From Deltaproteobacteria bacterium (GTDB taxonomy: Bacteria > Myxococcota > Myxococcia > Myxococcales > 40CM-4-68-19): a DNA stretch of 64,000 bases. The notes under the pieces are model-generated. The model was not told where the DNA came from and did not search any database. It saw only the letters and a list, made by a program, of their open reading frames with translations. The stretch lies in assembly GCA_005879535.1 (NCBI GenBank), contig VBKI01000060.1, positions 30,217 through 94,216 of the forward strand, written 5' to 3'. Within the stretch, counting starts at the first letter, position 1. The number at the start of each line of letters is the position of its first letter. This document shows, piece by piece, positions 1 to 9,204 of the stretch. A program made the translations under genes and the position numbers.

Positions 1-1
1 G

Positions 2-538
2 GTGATCAACGGCCTTTCCGACGGGGGCCACCCGGTGCAAGTCCTCGCCGACCTGTTCACGGTGGAGGAGAAGCTCGGCGCGGTCGCCGGCAAGACGTTG
101 GCGTTCGTCGGCGACTGCGGCTCGAACATGGCGCTCTCCTTCTGCGAGGCGGCGCCGATCTTCGGATACCAGCTCCGGCTGGCGGCCCCCAAGGGCTACC
201 GCCCCCCGGCGGCTGCGCTGCGGGGCGCGACGGTGACCAGCGATCCCGACGAGGCCGTCGCGGGCGCCCAGGTCGTGATCACCGACGTCTTCGTCAGCAT
301 GGGCCAGGAGAAGGAGGCGGCAGCGCGAATGAAGGCGCTCGCCGGGTATCAAGTGAACGCCGCGCTGCTCGCGAAAGCCGACCCGAAGGCCGTCGTGCTC
401 CACTGCCTCCCGGCGCACCGCGACGCGGAGATCTCCGCGGACGTCCTCGATGGGCCGCAGTCCGCCATCTTCGACGAGGCGGAGAACCGCCTCCACGTGC
501 AAAAGGCGCTCCTCGAGCACCTCATCCTGCGCGGCTGA
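2..538 (+). CDS. argF: Ornithine carbamoyltransferase, 3' part (5' end outside window)
   Basis: C-terminal part of ornithine carbamoyltransferase, which makes citrulline from ornithine and carbamoyl phosphate in arginine biosynthesis. The visible part starts inside the conserved INGLSD region. The next motif reads HPVQ where most ornithine carbamoyltransferases have HPCQ. The ornithine-binding domain follows, with a TDVFVSMGQE segment and the HCLPAHRDAE signature near the C-terminus. The GTG at the first codon is an internal valine, not a start, because the whole carbamoyl-phosphate domain (STRTR motif) lies upstream of the window. The gene ends normally with TGA. carB and carA, which supply its carbamoyl phosphate, lie elsewhere in this window. 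Family identity is firm; ornithine rather than another carbamoyl acceptor is the most likely reading. Confidence 0.93.
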   Translation: MINGLSDGGHPVQVLADLFTVEEKLGAVAGKTLAFVGDCGSNMALSFCEAAPIFGYQLRLAAPKGYRPPAAALRGATVTSDPDEAVAGAQVVITDVFVSMGQEKEAAARMKALAGYQVNAALLAKADPKAVVLHCLPAHRDAEISADVLDGPQSAIFDEAENRLHVQKALLEHLILRG

Positions 539-733
539 CCCAAGTGTTCCGAAGTGAACTCGCTCCCGGATCGGACGCAATGCGTCAGACGCGTACTGGC
601 GCGAAATGACGTTCGTTTTCTACCGACCCTGATTCAGCCGGCTGAACCAGAAGTGTTGGAAAGTCAACTCGCCCCGGGGCGAGTTCTTCGCCGCAATGCC
701 GCGCCTTCCCGGACATCCGGGGTCTGGGACGAT
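539..733. repeat. Intergenic region with a diverged direct-repeat pair and several palindromes
   Basis: The gap between convergent argF and the GNAT gene holds no convincing gene but is rich in structure. Two related 28-bp units start at 542 and 651 and match at 22 of 28 positions. Each carries a small inverted repeat: GTTC/GAAC in the first, GTTG/CAAC in the second, so the arm changes compensate. The region also has GACGCA-A-TGCGTC at 574-586, a perfect 14-bp palindrome at 633-646, a perfect 20-bp palindrome at 666-685, and CCCGGA-CA-TCCGGG at 708-721. The last two could serve as a bidirectional terminator. Confidence 0.6.
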
Positions 734-1180
734 CTAATCCAAGGCGAGCTTCATGCCCTCGTGCGTGGCGCGGAAGCCCAGGCGCTCGTAGAAGCGGTGC
801 GCGTCCTTGCGGGACTTGTTGCTCGTCAGCTGCATGCGGCTGCATCCCCGACGGCGGGCTTCGTCGATTGCCCAGCGCATCATCGCCGCGCCATGGCCGC
901 GGCCACGTTCGGACGCATCGACGCGAACGGCCTCGATCTGCGCAACCAGTCCCCCGCGCCTCATCAGGTGCCGGATGAACGTCAGCATGAAGGTGCCGAC
1001 GATGCGGTCGTCCACCTCGGCGACGTAGATCCCGTTCCAATCGGCATGTTGCATCTCCGCGAAGGCGTCCGCGTAACAGCGCGCTTGGGGGTCCGCCTCG
1101 TTCGAGGGGGTTGCGCGGTCGTCGAACAACATCCGCAAGATCTCCGGCAGATCCTGAGCCGTCGCGCGTCGGATGTGCAT
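734..1180 (-). CDS. GNAT-family N-acetyltransferase
   Basis: A 148-aa single-domain GNAT acetyltransferase that would move an acetyl group from acetyl-CoA to an amine; the substrate is unknown. The N-terminus (IRRATAQDLPEI) is the typical first strand and helix. A central IYVAEVDDRIVGTF strand leads to motif A, VRVDASERGRGHGAAM, whose Q/RxxGxG/A-type loop binds the CoA pyrophosphate. The C-terminal HRFYERLGFRATHEGMKL is motif B. Length is normal for the family. It stands alone, convergent with argF and downstream of a small secreted-protein gene on the same strand. No feature indicates an antibiotic or ribosomal-protein substrate. Confidence 0.9.
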   Translation of the reverse strand: MHIRRATAQDLPEILRMLFDDRATPSNEADPQARCYADAFAEMQHADWNGIYVAEVDDRIVGTFMLTFIRHLMRRGGLVAQIEAVRVDASERGRGHGAAMMRWAIDEARRRGCSRMQLTSNKSRKDAHRFYERLGFRATHEGMKLALD

Positions 1181-1213
1181 GACGCACGAGTGTAGCCGTG
1201 CGCAGCGCGGCGG

Positions 1214-1510
1214 TCAGTGGGCCGCTTTGGCCTTCACGCCCCCATGGTCGTCACAGGCGCCTTTGTCCTTCTGCTGCCCCTGCGTCTGGATGCTGCCATC
1301 GTTGCAGTGGACGCGGGCCCTGGAGCGCTTTTTCGCTGGGCTCCGCTTGGCGTGGGGAGCTCCGAATGCGGAGTAGGGGCTCTCGTGCGCGGGACGATCC
1401 TCTGCCCTCTGCGTAGGCGGAACCGACTCCTTGGCGGGCGAAGGCTTGGACGGTCCCTCGGGAGCCGCGACGAGGAGCGCGAGCGCTGCTAACCAGGAGA
1501 GGCTTTCCAT
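1214..1510 (-). CDS. Small secreted protein with DUF3761-like C-terminus
   Basis: About 98 aa from the ATG at 1510; a GTG seven codons upstream is possible. The N-terminus (MESLSWLAALALLVAAPEG) is a signal peptide. It is followed by a Pro/Lys-rich linker and a short C-terminal motif, HCNDGSIQTQGQQKDKGAC then DDHGGV. This resembles the C-x-DG...G-x-C-xx-HGG pattern of DUF3761 secreted proteins, with two cysteines likely to form a disulfide. Function is unknown. No clear Shine-Dalgarno sequence precedes either start. It diverges from the Kelch gene across about 90 bp and runs toward the GNAT gene. The family call rests on this short motif alone. Confidence 0.6.
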   Translation of the reverse strand: MESLSWLAALALLVAAPEGPSKPSPAKESVPPTQRAEDRPAHESPYSAFGAPHAKRSPAKKRSRARVHCNDGSIQTQGQQKDKGACDDHGGVKAKAAH

Positions 1511-1599
1511 GCGACGAAGGTAAGAATCCACGTCCGCCCGCAGGAGTGTCGCCCGAAAGGCGAGCGGTCTCTTGCTCGCAGAGATGGTACGAAACAGCG

Positions 1600-2583
1600 A
1601 TGCGATTGCACCTCCTGATCTTTCCGGCGCTCGTTGCTTGCGGCGGCGGTTTCGAGGCGTTCACGTGGTCTTCCAAGGCGCCGCTGCCGATACCCCGGAC
1701 CGATCTCGCCCTGGCGAGCCTGGGGGGAAATCTCTACGCCATCGGTGGTTACTCGGGTTCCACCCTCGCGCGCCTCGACCAATACGCACCGGACGCGAAT
1801 ACGTGGACGCAGAAGGCGAGCCTCTTGTCGGCGAGGCGCGAGTTCGCTGCCGGCGTAATGAACGACAAGATCTACGTCGCCTGCGGCATGGCCTGGACGG
1901 ACCCGAACGCCGTCACCTACGTGATGACGACCGAAGAGTACGATCCCGTGGCAGATCGCTGGAGCGCGCGCGCGCAATGCCCCATGCCGCAGGCTTTCAA
2001 CAGCGTCTATGGCAATGTGCACATCGCCGGGGCGGCAGTGAACGGTCGGCTCTACGCCCTCGTCTACAACACCAACATCAATGGCGCGGCGGCGATGTAC
2101 GAGTTTGATCCGCTGGCGAACGCGTGGACGACGAAGTCGCCACCGCCCTTCAGCTATGCGACCTATGCCGCTACGGAGCTCGGAGGGCAACTGTAACTTG
2201 CAGCCAGCGGGAACCTGGGCGGAGGCGGCCCGCCGGCGACGAACTTCGCCAGATACGATCCCGCCACCGACACGTGGGTGATTCGCGCATCGCTCTTCGG
2301 AATCTGGGGTTCGGCGCTGGCGTCGGCGAACGGCAAGGTCTACGCCCTGGGCGGCGTCGGTGCGACGCGTTCCGGAGCCGGGGCGGCGAGTGCAAACGTG
2401 AACGAGTACGATCCAGTCACGGACAAATGGACGGCAGCAGGGCGGTTCGGGAGCGCCAGACAATCGGCCGGCGCCTCTCTTCTCGGTCACGACCTCTATG
2501 TCGCAGGAGGAGCCGTGCCGGCGAGCGGTTACGGACTGCAGCCTGTTGCGAACCTCGAGATTGGCGTTCCGCGCCCGAAGTAG
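1600..2583 (+). pseudogene. Kelch-repeat lipoprotein interrupted by one in-frame stop
   Basis: The N-terminus MRLHLLIFPALVACGGG is a lipoprotein signal with Cys in an LVAC lipobox. Kelch blades follow, with recurring GG, Y-DP and W positions such as LYAIGGYSG, EEYDPVADRWS, MYEFDPLANAWT and NEYDPVTDKWT. The frame stops at a TAA at 2194-2196, and the same frame continues directly as LAASGNLGGGG, RYDPATDTWV and further blades to 2583. The stop falls where a Kelch blade normally has Tyr (GGQL-Y-LAA), so one TAC or TAT to TAA change explains it. No frameshift is needed. The product would be a periplasmic or surface beta-propeller. The lesion may be a real nonsense mutation or a base error. The 3' end is 6 bp from convergent carB. 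Confidence 0.8.
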
Positions 2584-2589
2584 CGCTGG

Positions 2590-5500
2590 TTACGCCGCCG
2601 AGTGGTACTCCTGCAGCGACTTCACAGTGAGCGGCCCCTGCGTCAGCGCCTCGATGGCCGCGACCGCCGCCCGGCAACTGGTCAGCGCGGTGAAGTATGG
2701 GATCCCGTGCATGAGCGTCTGGCGGCGGATGCTGTAGCTGTCCTCGATGGCCTTCTTTCCGCTCGTGGTGTTGAAGACGAGCGCGATCTCGCCGTCGATC
2801 AGCTTGTCCACGATGTGCGGCCGTCCTTCGGCGACCTTGAAGACCTTCTCGCAGGGCACGCCGTGCGCACGGAAGAACTCCGCTGTCCCCACGGTCGCCA
2901 CGATCTCGAAGCCCAACTTCACCAGCCGGGCTCCCAGCTCCACCACGCCGGCCTTGTCCTCGTCGCGCACGGAGATGAAGACGCGGCCGCCGAGAGGCAG
3001 AGCGTTTCCCGCGGCGATCTGCGCCTTCGCGAAAGCGCGCGGGAACGAATCGTCGACGCCCATCACTTCGCCGGTGGAGCGCATCTCTGGACCGAGGATG
3101 GTGTCCGCCTTGGAGAAGCGGTGGAAGGGAAACACCGCTTCCTTGACGCTGAGATGGCGCGGGACCGCGGTGCCGCGGATGCCCTGCTCCGAAAGCGACT
3201 TCCCCACCGTGCAGAGCGCCGCGATCTTCGCCCACGGCACGCCGGTGGCCTTGCCCACGAACGGCACCGTGCGCGAGGCGCGCGGATTTCCTTCCAGGAC
3301 GTGAATCCGGCCGCCTTGGACCGCGAACTGCACGTTCATGCATCCGACCACGCGGAGGTGCCGGGCCAAGGCGAGGGTCTGCCGCGCGATGTCCGCGACG
3401 ATCTCCTTCGCCAGCGAGAACGGAGGCAGCGCGCAGGCCGAGTCGCCCGAATGGATGCCGGCCTCCTCGATGTGCTCCATCACTCCGGCGACGACGTATT
3501 CCTTGCCTTCGCCCACGCAGTCGACGTCGACTTCGGTGGCGTCCTTGAGGAAGCGGTCGATGAGGATCGGCCGCTCTTCGGACGCCTGCACCGCCTCGGT
3601 CGAGTACTGCACGAGGCCGGCGTCGTCGTAGACGACCTCCATCGCGCGTCCGCCGAGCACGAAGCTGGGCCGCACCATCACCGGATAGCCGATGCGGCGG
3701 GCCGTGGCGAGCGCCTCGTCGGGGCTCCTGGCGATGCCGTGATCGGGCTGGCGCAGCTTCAAATCCTCGACGACCTTCGACCACAGCTCGCGGTCCTCGG
3801 CAGCGTCGATGGCGTCGACGCTGGTGCCGAGGATCCGGATACCCGCCTTCTCCAGCCCGCGGGCGAGCTTGAGCGGCGTCTGGCCACCGAACTGCACGAT
3901 GGCGCCGATGGGCTTCTCCCGCCGCGCCACCGCCAGCACGTCCTCGAGCGTCAGGGGCTCGAAGTACAACCGGTCGGAGGTGTCGTAGTCGGTCGACACC
4001 GTCTCGGGATTGCAGTTGACCATCAGGGTTTCGTAACCGGCGGCCCTGAGCGCAAAGGAGGCCTGCACGCAGCAGTAATCGAACTCGATGCCCTGGCCGA
4101 TGCGGTTCGGTCCCGATCCGAGGATCAGCACCTTCTTGCGGTCGTCGGGGCGGACTTCGTCCTCGTCCTCGTAGCTGGAGTAGAGGTACGGGGTGTTCGC
4201 CTCGAATTCCGCGGCGCAGGTGTCGACGCGCTTGAAGACGGGGTGGAGATTCATCGCCTCGCGCTGCGTGGCGATGTCGGCCTCCGTGCGTCCGGTGAGG
4301 CGCCCGATGCGCTTGTCCGAGAAGCCGAGCCGCTTCCAGCGGACGAGGTCGGGGACGTGTGCGCCAGCGCGGAGACCCTTGGCGGAGTCGGCGATCTGCC
4401 CTTCCGCGTCGACGAGCAACTGGACCTCGCGAATGAACCAGGGGTCGATGGCCGACAGCGCGTAGAGCTCCTGGGCGGCAATGCCGGCGCGGCAGGCCTC
4501 CGCCAGCCAGAAGAGGCGGCGCGGCGTCGGCGTCTTCACTTCCTTGCGGATTTGCTCCAGCTCCTCGGCGGAGTACTGCGCGCGGGCGCCGTCGCGGCGG
4601 AGCGGAGAGTCGAGCCCGTCGGTCCGATTCTCCATGGAGCGCAGCGCCTTCTGCAGCGCGATGGCGAAGGTGCGCCCGATGGACATCACCTCGCCGACCG
4701 ACTTCATGCTGGTGGTGAGCGTCTGGTCCGCGTGCGGGAACTTCTCGAAGTTGAAGCGGGGAATCTTCACCACGCAGTAGTCGATGGCGGGCTCGAAGCT
4801 CGAGGGCGTCGTCTTGGTGATGTCGTTGGTGATCTCGTCGAGGGTGTACCCGACGGCGAGCTTCGCGGCGATCTTCGCGATGGGAAATCCCGTCGCCTTG
4901 GAGGCCAGCGCCGAGGACCGGCTGACTCGCGGGTTCATCTCGATCACCACGATGCGCCCCGTGTCCGGATGGACGCCGAACTGGATGTTCGACCCGCCGG
5001 TCTCGACGCCGATGGCGCGGATCACCTGGCGCGCCATGTCGCGCATCGCCTGGTACTCGACGTCGGAGAGGGTCTGCGCGGGCGCCACCGTGATGGAGTC
5101 GCCGGTATGCACCCCCATCGGGTCCACGTTTTCGATGCTGCAGATGATGACGACGTTGTCCGCCTTGTCGCGCATCACCTCCAGCTCGAACTCCTTCCAG
5201 CCCAGGACTGATTCCTCGATCAGCACCTCGTGCGTCGGGCTGTACCCCAAGGCCCGCGCGCCCAGCTCCTCCAGCTCCTCGCGGTTGTAGGCGATGCCCC
5301 CGCCCAGGCCGCCGAGCGTGAAGCTGGGCCGCAGGATGAGCGGGAACCCAAGCTCCAGACCGATGCGCATCACGTCGTCCAGCGAGTGCCCGACGCCGGA
5401 CCTCGGCACGTCGATGCCGATGGCGGTCATGCAGTCCTTGAAGCGTTGGCGGTCTTCCGCCTTCTCGATCGCATCGAGCTGTGCCCCGATGAGCTGGCAG

Positions 5501-5835
5501 CCGTACCTGGCCAGGATCCCCTGTTTCGCCAGCTGCACCGCCAGGTTCAGCGCCGTCTGGCCGCCCATGGTGGGGAGGACGGCGTCGGGGCGTTCGACAG
5601 CGATGATCCGCTCCGCCGCTTCCACGGTGATGGGTTCGATGTAGGTGCGATCGGCCCACTCCGCGTCCGTCATGATCGTCGCGGGATTGGAGTTCAGGAG
5701 GATGGTGCGGTACCCCTCTTCCCGCAGCGCCTTCAGCGCCTGCACGCCCGAGTAATCGAACTCGCAGGCCTGCCCGATGACGATGGGACCAGAGCCGAGG
5801 AGGAGAATGGACTTGAGGTCTTTTCTTCGGGGCAT
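2590..5835 (-). CDS. carB: Carbamoyl-phosphate synthase large subunit
   Basis: Large subunit of carbamoyl-phosphate synthase, making carbamoyl phosphate from bicarbonate, ATP and ammonia delivered by CarA, for pyrimidines and arginine. The 1081-aa length is normal. Two homologous halves are visible, each with a pre-ATP-grasp segment ([20 protein letters not shown] and [20 protein letters not shown]) and an ATP-grasp domain with a GGQT loop. An oligomerization region lies between them. The last 130 residues form an MGS-like regulatory domain ([16 protein letters not shown]). The open frame extends further upstream, but the ATG at 5835 ([17 protein letters not shown]) is the family start and leaves 30 bp to the divergent DUF1415-like gene. 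It lies about 8 kb from carA, which sits in the pyr operon. Confidence 0.97.
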   Translation of the reverse strand: MPRRKDLKSILLLGSGPIVIGQACEFDYSGVQALKALREEGYRTILLNSNPATIMTDAEWADRTYIEPITVEAAERIIAVERPDAVLPTMGGQTALNLAVQLAKQGILARYGCQLIGAQLDAIEKAEDRQRFKDCMTAIGIDVPRSGVGHSLDDVMRIGLELGFPLILRPSFTLGGLGGGIAYNREELEELGARALGYSPTHEVLIEESVLGWKEFELEVMRDKADNVVIICSIENVDPMGVHTGDSITVAPAQTLSDVEYQAMRDMARQVIRAIGVETGGSNIQFGVHPDTGRIVVIEMNPRVSRSSALASKATGFPIAKIAAKLAVGYTLDEITNDITKTTPSSFEPAIDYCVVKIPRFNFEKFPHADQTLTTSMKSVGEVMSIGRTFAIALQKALRSMENRTDGLDSPLRRDGARAQYSAEELEQIRKEVKTPTPRRLFWLAEACRAGIAAQELYALSAIDPWFIREVQLLVDAEGQIADSAKGLRAGAHVPDLVRWKRLGFSDKRIGRLTGRTEADIATQREAMNLHPVFKRVDTCAAEFEANTPYLYSSYEDEDEVRPDDRKKVLILGSGPNRIGQGIEFDYCCVQASFALRAAGYETLMVNCNPETVSTDYDTSDRLYFEPLTLEDVLAVARREKPIGAIVQFGGQTPLKLARGLEKAGIRILGTSVDAIDAAEDRELWSKVVEDLKLRQPDHGIARSPDEALATARRIGYPVMVRPSFVLGGRAMEVVYDDAGLVQYSTEAVQASEERPILIDRFLKDATEVDVDCVGEGKEYVVAGVMEHIEEAGIHSGDSACALPPFSLAKEIVADIARQTLALARHLRVVGCMNVQFAVQGGRIHVLEGNPRASRTVPFVGKATGVPWAKIAALCTVGKSLSEQGIRGTAVPRHLSVKEAVFPFHRFSKADTILGPEMRSTGEVMGVDDSFPRAFAKAQIAAGNALPLGGRVFISVRDEDKAGVVELGARLVKLGFEIVATVGTAEFFRAHGVPCEKVFKVAEGRPHIVDKLIDGEIALVFNTTSGKKAIEDSYSIRRQTLMHGIPYFTALTSCRAAVAAIEALTQGPLTVKSLQEYHSAA

Positions 5836-5865
5836 CTGGGGAGGCGGATGTAACACGGAGAGCAG

Positions 5866-6495
5866 GTGGTGACCACGGCGGAACTGGAGGCGCTGGCGAG
5901 GAACGATCGCTACCTCCACGAGTTCGTGGAGGCGTTCCGCCTCTGCCCCTACGCGAAGTCTTGCCGGGAGAGCGGCAAGCTCCACAGGCGCGTCCTCCGG
6001 AGTCGCGACGAAGCGCTCCCGGCCATCCGGGAGATCGAAGCGTTGCCGGAGCAGGACGTGGAGGTCGCCCTGCTCATCCTTCCCTCCGAGCCGGCGTCCG
6101 GCGAGCCTTCGGCCCGCGACTTCGCCGCGTTCTGCGCCGGGCTCCGCGAGCGGATGTTCGCCGCACACGGCGGCGACGCGCCGTTCTACTGCGTCGCTTT
6201 CCATCCCGATCTTCCCCGGGACCTGCTCGACGCCAACCGGGCCGTACACTTCATCCGCCGGAGCCCGGATCCGACCCTCCAGCTCGTACGGGCGTCCGTT
6301 CTCCGGGCGGTCCGGGGCGAGAGCGGCGGAGGCTCACGCTACGTGGACACCAGCAAGCTGTCGCTGGAGGAGGCGATGGCCTTGGCGAGCCCGCTCAGTC
6401 TCGCCGAGCGGATCGCGCAGACGAATTTCGCCACTCTCCAGCGCGAAGGCGCCGGTCGGCTGGAGGCGCTGCTCTCGTCGTTCCGACGCCGCTGA
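5866..6495 (+). CDS. DUF1415-like protein
   Basis: A 209-aa soluble protein of unknown biochemical function. It has the N-terminal pattern [13 protein letters not shown] and a later [18 protein letters not shown] block. These resemble the LCP(F/Y)A and RSPxPTxxLLR signatures of DUF1415 proteins. It begins at tandem GTG codons (5866 and 5869). It is divergent from carB with only about 30 bp between them, so both promoters must overlap or lie inside the coding sequences. No signal peptide or membrane segment is visible. The family link is from remembered signature residues and is moderate. Confidence 0.65.
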   Translation: MVTTAELEALARNDRYLHEFVEAFRLCPYAKSCRESGKLHRRVLRSRDEALPAIREIEALPEQDVEVALLILPSEPASGEPSARDFAAFCAGLRERMFAAHGGDAPFYCVAFHPDLPRDLLDANRAVHFIRRSPDPTLQLVRASVLRAVRGESGGGSRYVDTSKLSLEEAMALASPLSLAERIAQTNFATLQREGAGRLEALLSSFRRR

Positions 6496-6503
6496 GCGCG
6501 CCG

Positions 6504-6968
6504 TTACTGTACCGTCTGCGCGGTATTCACCCACAGCGGCATGCTGTGCGGATCGTTCTCGCGGATCTTGAAGATGGTGTAGGAGTCCACCTGGCGCGCG
6601 ATCCCCGTTCGCGGCTCGAACACGGTCCAGAACTCGTCGCGCGTGTTCGCGGGCTTGAACCAGATCATCTGAGCGTCGGAAGCCAGCTCCGGGCGCAGCA
6701 CGGCGCCGTGCTTGAGCAACGCGTCGTTCCCGGGCTCGAACCCGACCGGCCTCCAGAGGAAGACGCGTTCACCGTCGGCGTAGTGGACCGCCAGCGCGCC
6801 GCAGGCCTCGTCTCCGGGCGCAAAGCACTCGATGGAGGCCATGCGCTTGCCGGCGCACGCGATCAGGTTTGGATCCGCGGCCCAGCAGGAGCGCAAGTTG
6901 TCCCGCGCATGCGTCAGCCGGTTGGCGGCGCAGGCCGTCATCAGGAGGAGCGGCAAGAACCGGTTCAC
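6504..6968 (-). CDS. Small lipoprotein of unknown function
   Basis: A 154-aa predicted lipoprotein. The start is the GTG at 6968, whose bases overlap the TGA of the upstream methyltransferase (GTGA), suggesting translational coupling. The N-terminus VNRFLPLLLMTACAANRL has a hydrophobic core and a lipobox ending at Cys. The mature part has three more cysteines early on (SCWA, IACAG, IECFA) and a C-terminal region with DEFWTVFEPRTG that resembles no family I can name. It converges with the DUF1415-like gene 8 bp away. Placement with a DNA methyltransferase is probably incidental. Confidence 0.7.
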   Translation of the reverse strand: MNRFLPLLLMTACAANRLTHARDNLRSCWAADPNLIACAGKRMASIECFAPGDEACGALAVHYADGERVFLWRPVGFEPGNDALLKHGAVLRPELASDAQMIWFKPANTRDEFWTVFEPRTGIARQVDSYTIFKIRENDPHSMPLWVNTAQTVQ

Positions 6969-7684
6969 GGATGCACCTCCGAGAGCCGCCGCGACACCCG
7001 GCCGGCCCATTCGGGCTCAATTTCGCTGCAAGCGACCCGGCGTTGCAAGCGAAGCGCCGCCGCCGGAATGCTCCCGCTTCCCGCGAACGGGTCGAGCACG
7101 AGGTCGCCGGGCCGGGACCATTGCCGCACGAGCGGCTCCAGCACGGAAAACGGCTTGTGATTCGGATGATTTCCCCACTTGGCCGCCTCGCCTTCGTCGT
7201 CGTAGGCCGCCGCCACGCACCAGGCGCGCTGGACGTCCTGCGGCCGAAGCTCGGAAAGCGGCTCCTTGAGGAAGACCAGCGCCGTCTCGTAAACGCGCAG
7301 GAGCAGCTCGTTGCCGTCGCGCTCCGAGGTTCTCTTCGCCCAGAGGAACTCACCCGCCTCGCGATATCCGAGCTCGCGCGCCGCCGAGCGGATGGGCTCC
7401 TTGCCGAGGAAATTCGTCCAGACGACGAGCGGTCCGTCGACGTGCGCCGCGGCGGCCGGAAGCCACTCGGCGGTGAAGCGGCGATAGGCGCGGACGTCCT
7501 CGAATCGCACGACGGGATCGCGATCGATCTTCACGCCCCTGCGCTTCTCGCGCAGGTCGCCGCCCTTGCGCCGCCGCGTCAACAGGCAATAGGGCGGATC
7601 GGTGAGCAGCAGCGCCGCGCGCTCCCCCTGCAGGACGCGTCGGTACGTCTCCTCGAGCCGGGCATCCGCCGCCAGGCATCTCAC
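6965..7684 (-). CDS. DNA methyltransferase, N6-adenine/N4-cytosine type
   Basis: About 239 aa from the GTG at 7684. It carries the catalytic motif TDPPY near residue 28 and the S-adenosylmethionine motif DPFAGSGSIPAAA near the C-terminus. That order (catalytic motif first) is the beta-class arrangement of N4/N6 methyltransferases. A conserved WGNHPNHKPFSVLEPLV segment precedes the cofactor motif, as in this family. The frame stays open to 7804, but that would reach the divergent ferredoxin start at 7807, so a start at or near 7684 is more likely. No restriction endonuclease gene is adjacent, so it looks like an orphan methylase or an RNA/DNA-modifying relative. Target sequence is unknown. Confidence 0.85.
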   Translation of the reverse strand: MRCLAADARLEETYRRVLQGERAALLLTDPPYCLLTRRRKGGDLREKRRGVKIDRDPVVRFEDVRAYRRFTAEWLPAAAAHVDGPLVVWTNFLGKEPIRSAARELGYREAGEFLWAKRTSERDGNELLLRVYETALVFLKEPLSELRPQDVQRAWCVAAAYDDEGEAAKWGNHPNHKPFSVLEPLVRQWSRPGDLVLDPFAGSGSIPAAALRLQRRVACSEIEPEWAGRVSRRLSEVHP

Positions 7685-7806
7685 GGCCGGACGCGAGTCT
7701 CGTACCGCGTCATGCCGCGAAATGTAGCTGACGTCCGCCCCGCTTGCAGCCGTGATAGGTTCGTGCCAGAGGAGAGCAGCGAACTGCCCCGCCAGGAGAC
7801 CCATCC

Positions 7807-8145
7807 ATGGCTTTCGTGGTTGCCGAGCCGTGCATCGCCTGCAAGTACACCGACTGCGTTGCCGTCTGTCCCGTGGATTGCTTCTACGAAGGCGCCAACT
7901 TCCTCGTGATCCATCCCGACGAATGCATCGACTGCGGCGCCTGTGAGCCGGTGTGCCCGACGAAGGCGATCTTCCCGGAGGACGATCTTCCGGACAAGTG
8001 GAAGGAATTCACGGCCCTCAACGCCGAGCTCTCGACGAAGTGGCCGAACATCAACAAGCAGAAGGAGCCGCTCCCCACGGCCGAGGAGTACAAGGAGAAG
8101 GAGGGCAAGCGCAGCATGCTCTCCATGGATGGCTTCGCGGGATAG
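7807..8145 (+). CDS. fdxA: 7Fe ferredoxin (3Fe-4S/4Fe-4S)
   Basis: A 112-aa electron carrier closely resembling Azotobacter ferredoxin I. The N-terminus [20 protein letters not shown] is followed by CPVDCFYEG, and then [12 protein letters not shown]. This is the cysteine layout that binds one 3Fe-4S and one 4Fe-4S cluster. A C-terminal extension ([17 protein letters not shown]) is also typical of FdxA. An AGGAG ribosome site lies 8 bases before the ATG. It heads a plus-strand set with the YqgE-like and LPP20-like genes, 3 bp from the former. Its partner enzyme is not evident from context. Confidence 0.95.
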   Translation: MAFVVAEPCIACKYTDCVAVCPVDCFYEGANFLVIHPDECIDCGACEPVCPTKAIFPEDDLPDKWKEFTALNAELSTKWPNINKQKEPLPTAEEYKEKEGKRSMLSMDGFAG

Positions 8146-8148
8146 CGG

Positions 8149-8688
8149 GTGAGCGACCTCGCCCCCGGGCTCCTGATCGCGGTGCCGCAGCTCGACGATC
8201 CGAATTTCGCCCGCTCCGTCGTGCTTCTCATCGAGCACAACGAATCGGGCGCCATGGGCATCGTCTTCAACCGCCCGAGCGACATCGGCCTCCAGGACAT
8301 CGGCAAGGAGCACGGGATGGAGGTGCACGAGTCCGCGGGGAACGCCTTCATCGGCGGACCGGTGCAACGGGAACGCGGCTTCCTCGTCCACCGCCGATCG
8401 GAGGTGGCCGATTCGGTGCATCTGCAAGACGACGTCTACCTGTCGGTGTCTACCGACGCGCTACGCACGCTGCTCGCCGGCGACCCCGCCGCGTACCGGC
8501 TCTGCCTCGGGTACGCCGGGTGGGGACCGGGACAGCTCGAGCGCGAGATGGTCTCCGGCGGCTGGCTGAATTCCGGCATCTCTTCCAAGCGCATCTTCGA
8601 CACGCCGGTGGAGAAGATCTGGGAAGCGGTGATCCGCGACCTCGGGATCGATCCGGCCTTCCTCGTGCAGGGCGGAGGCAAGCAATGA
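8149..8688 (+). CDS. YqgE/AlgH family protein
   Basis: A 179-aa member of the YqgE/AlgH (UPF0301) family. The N-terminus LAPGLLIAVPQLDDPNFARS is followed by VVLLIEHNESGAMGIVFNRP, both hallmark segments. The mid-region GNAFIGGPVQRERGFLVH and the C-terminal GYAGWGPGQLEREM complete the family pattern. The start is GTG, 3 bp after fdxA. The biochemical role of the family is not settled; the name comes from a link to alginate regulation in Pseudomonas. The TGA overlaps the ATG of the next lipoprotein gene, so the two are likely co-translated. Confidence 0.95.
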   Translation: MSDLAPGLLIAVPQLDDPNFARSVVLLIEHNESGAMGIVFNRPSDIGLQDIGKEHGMEVHESAGNAFIGGPVQRERGFLVHRRSEVADSVHLQDDVYLSVSTDALRTLLAGDPAAYRLCLGYAGWGPGQLEREMVSGGWLNSGISSKRIFDTPVEKIWEAVIRDLGIDPAFLVQGGGKQ

Positions 8689-9194
8689 ACCGACTGGCGC
8701 TGGTGGCCGCGCTCCTCGCCGTCGCCTGCGGCGGCGGCAAGGCGGCGCGGCCGGACGGCGCTTCCGACCAGGCGCCGTCCTGGCTGTCCGAGGGGACGGG
8801 TGCGATCCGCGGCGAAGGCGGCCGCAGGCTCCAGGGTGTCGGGGTCGCGAGCGGCGTGAGCGATCCCAAGGCGCGCCGGCGGCAGGCGGACGGAGCGGCG
8901 CGCGAGCAGCTTCAGTCCGCCGTCGATGCGCTGGCGCGTGCGCTGGCGAAAGCCGGCGAGTCGCCGCAGGATGGCGAAGCGGTGCGCGCCATCGCGCGGA
9001 AGGCCGCGGTGCAGGAGGGCGCCATCCGCGACCACTGGGTCACCCCGGATGGAGACGAGCGCGCGCTCAGCGTCATCGAATTCGACGCATTCAAGCGGGC
9101 GCTGCAGTCGGTCGACGGCGACGAGCGGGTCCGCCGCGAGATGTTCTCCAATCTCGATCGGGCGTTCGATCAGGTAGCTGCCGCGAGCCGATGA
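8685..9194 (+). CDS. LPP20-like lipoprotein
   Basis: A 169-aa predicted lipoprotein starting at the ATG at 8685, which overlaps the YqgE stop (ATGA). The signal MNRLALVAALLAVACGGG ends in a lipobox Cys. The mature part contains the pattern LQGVGVASGVSDPKARRRQA, which matches the short G-x-G-x-A repeat-like core of LPP20-type outer-membrane lipoproteins. A helical, charged C-terminal half follows. It converges on the macrodomain gene 10 bp away. Function is unknown; it is probably anchored in the outer membrane and linked to envelope maintenance. Confidence 0.75.
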   Translation: MNRLALVAALLAVACGGGKAARPDGASDQAPSWLSEGTGAIRGEGGRRLQGVGVASGVSDPKARRRQADGAAREQLQSAVDALARALAKAGESPQDGEAVRAIARKAAVQEGAIRDHWVTPDGDERALSVIEFDAFKRALQSVDGDERVRREMFSNLDRAFDQVAAASR

Positions 9195-9204
9195 CGGCTT
9201 CGGG

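Noticed and set aside
2417..5659. 1080-codon minus-strand frame inside carB
   Set aside because: Same strand but another frame of carB; Arg-rich, low complexity, no recognisable motif. The carB frame holds all CPSase motifs.
6965..7804. Restriction-modification system at the DNA methyltransferase
   Set aside because: No endonuclease or specificity gene lies next to it; its neighbours are a lipoprotein and a ferredoxin, so it is treated as an orphan methylase.
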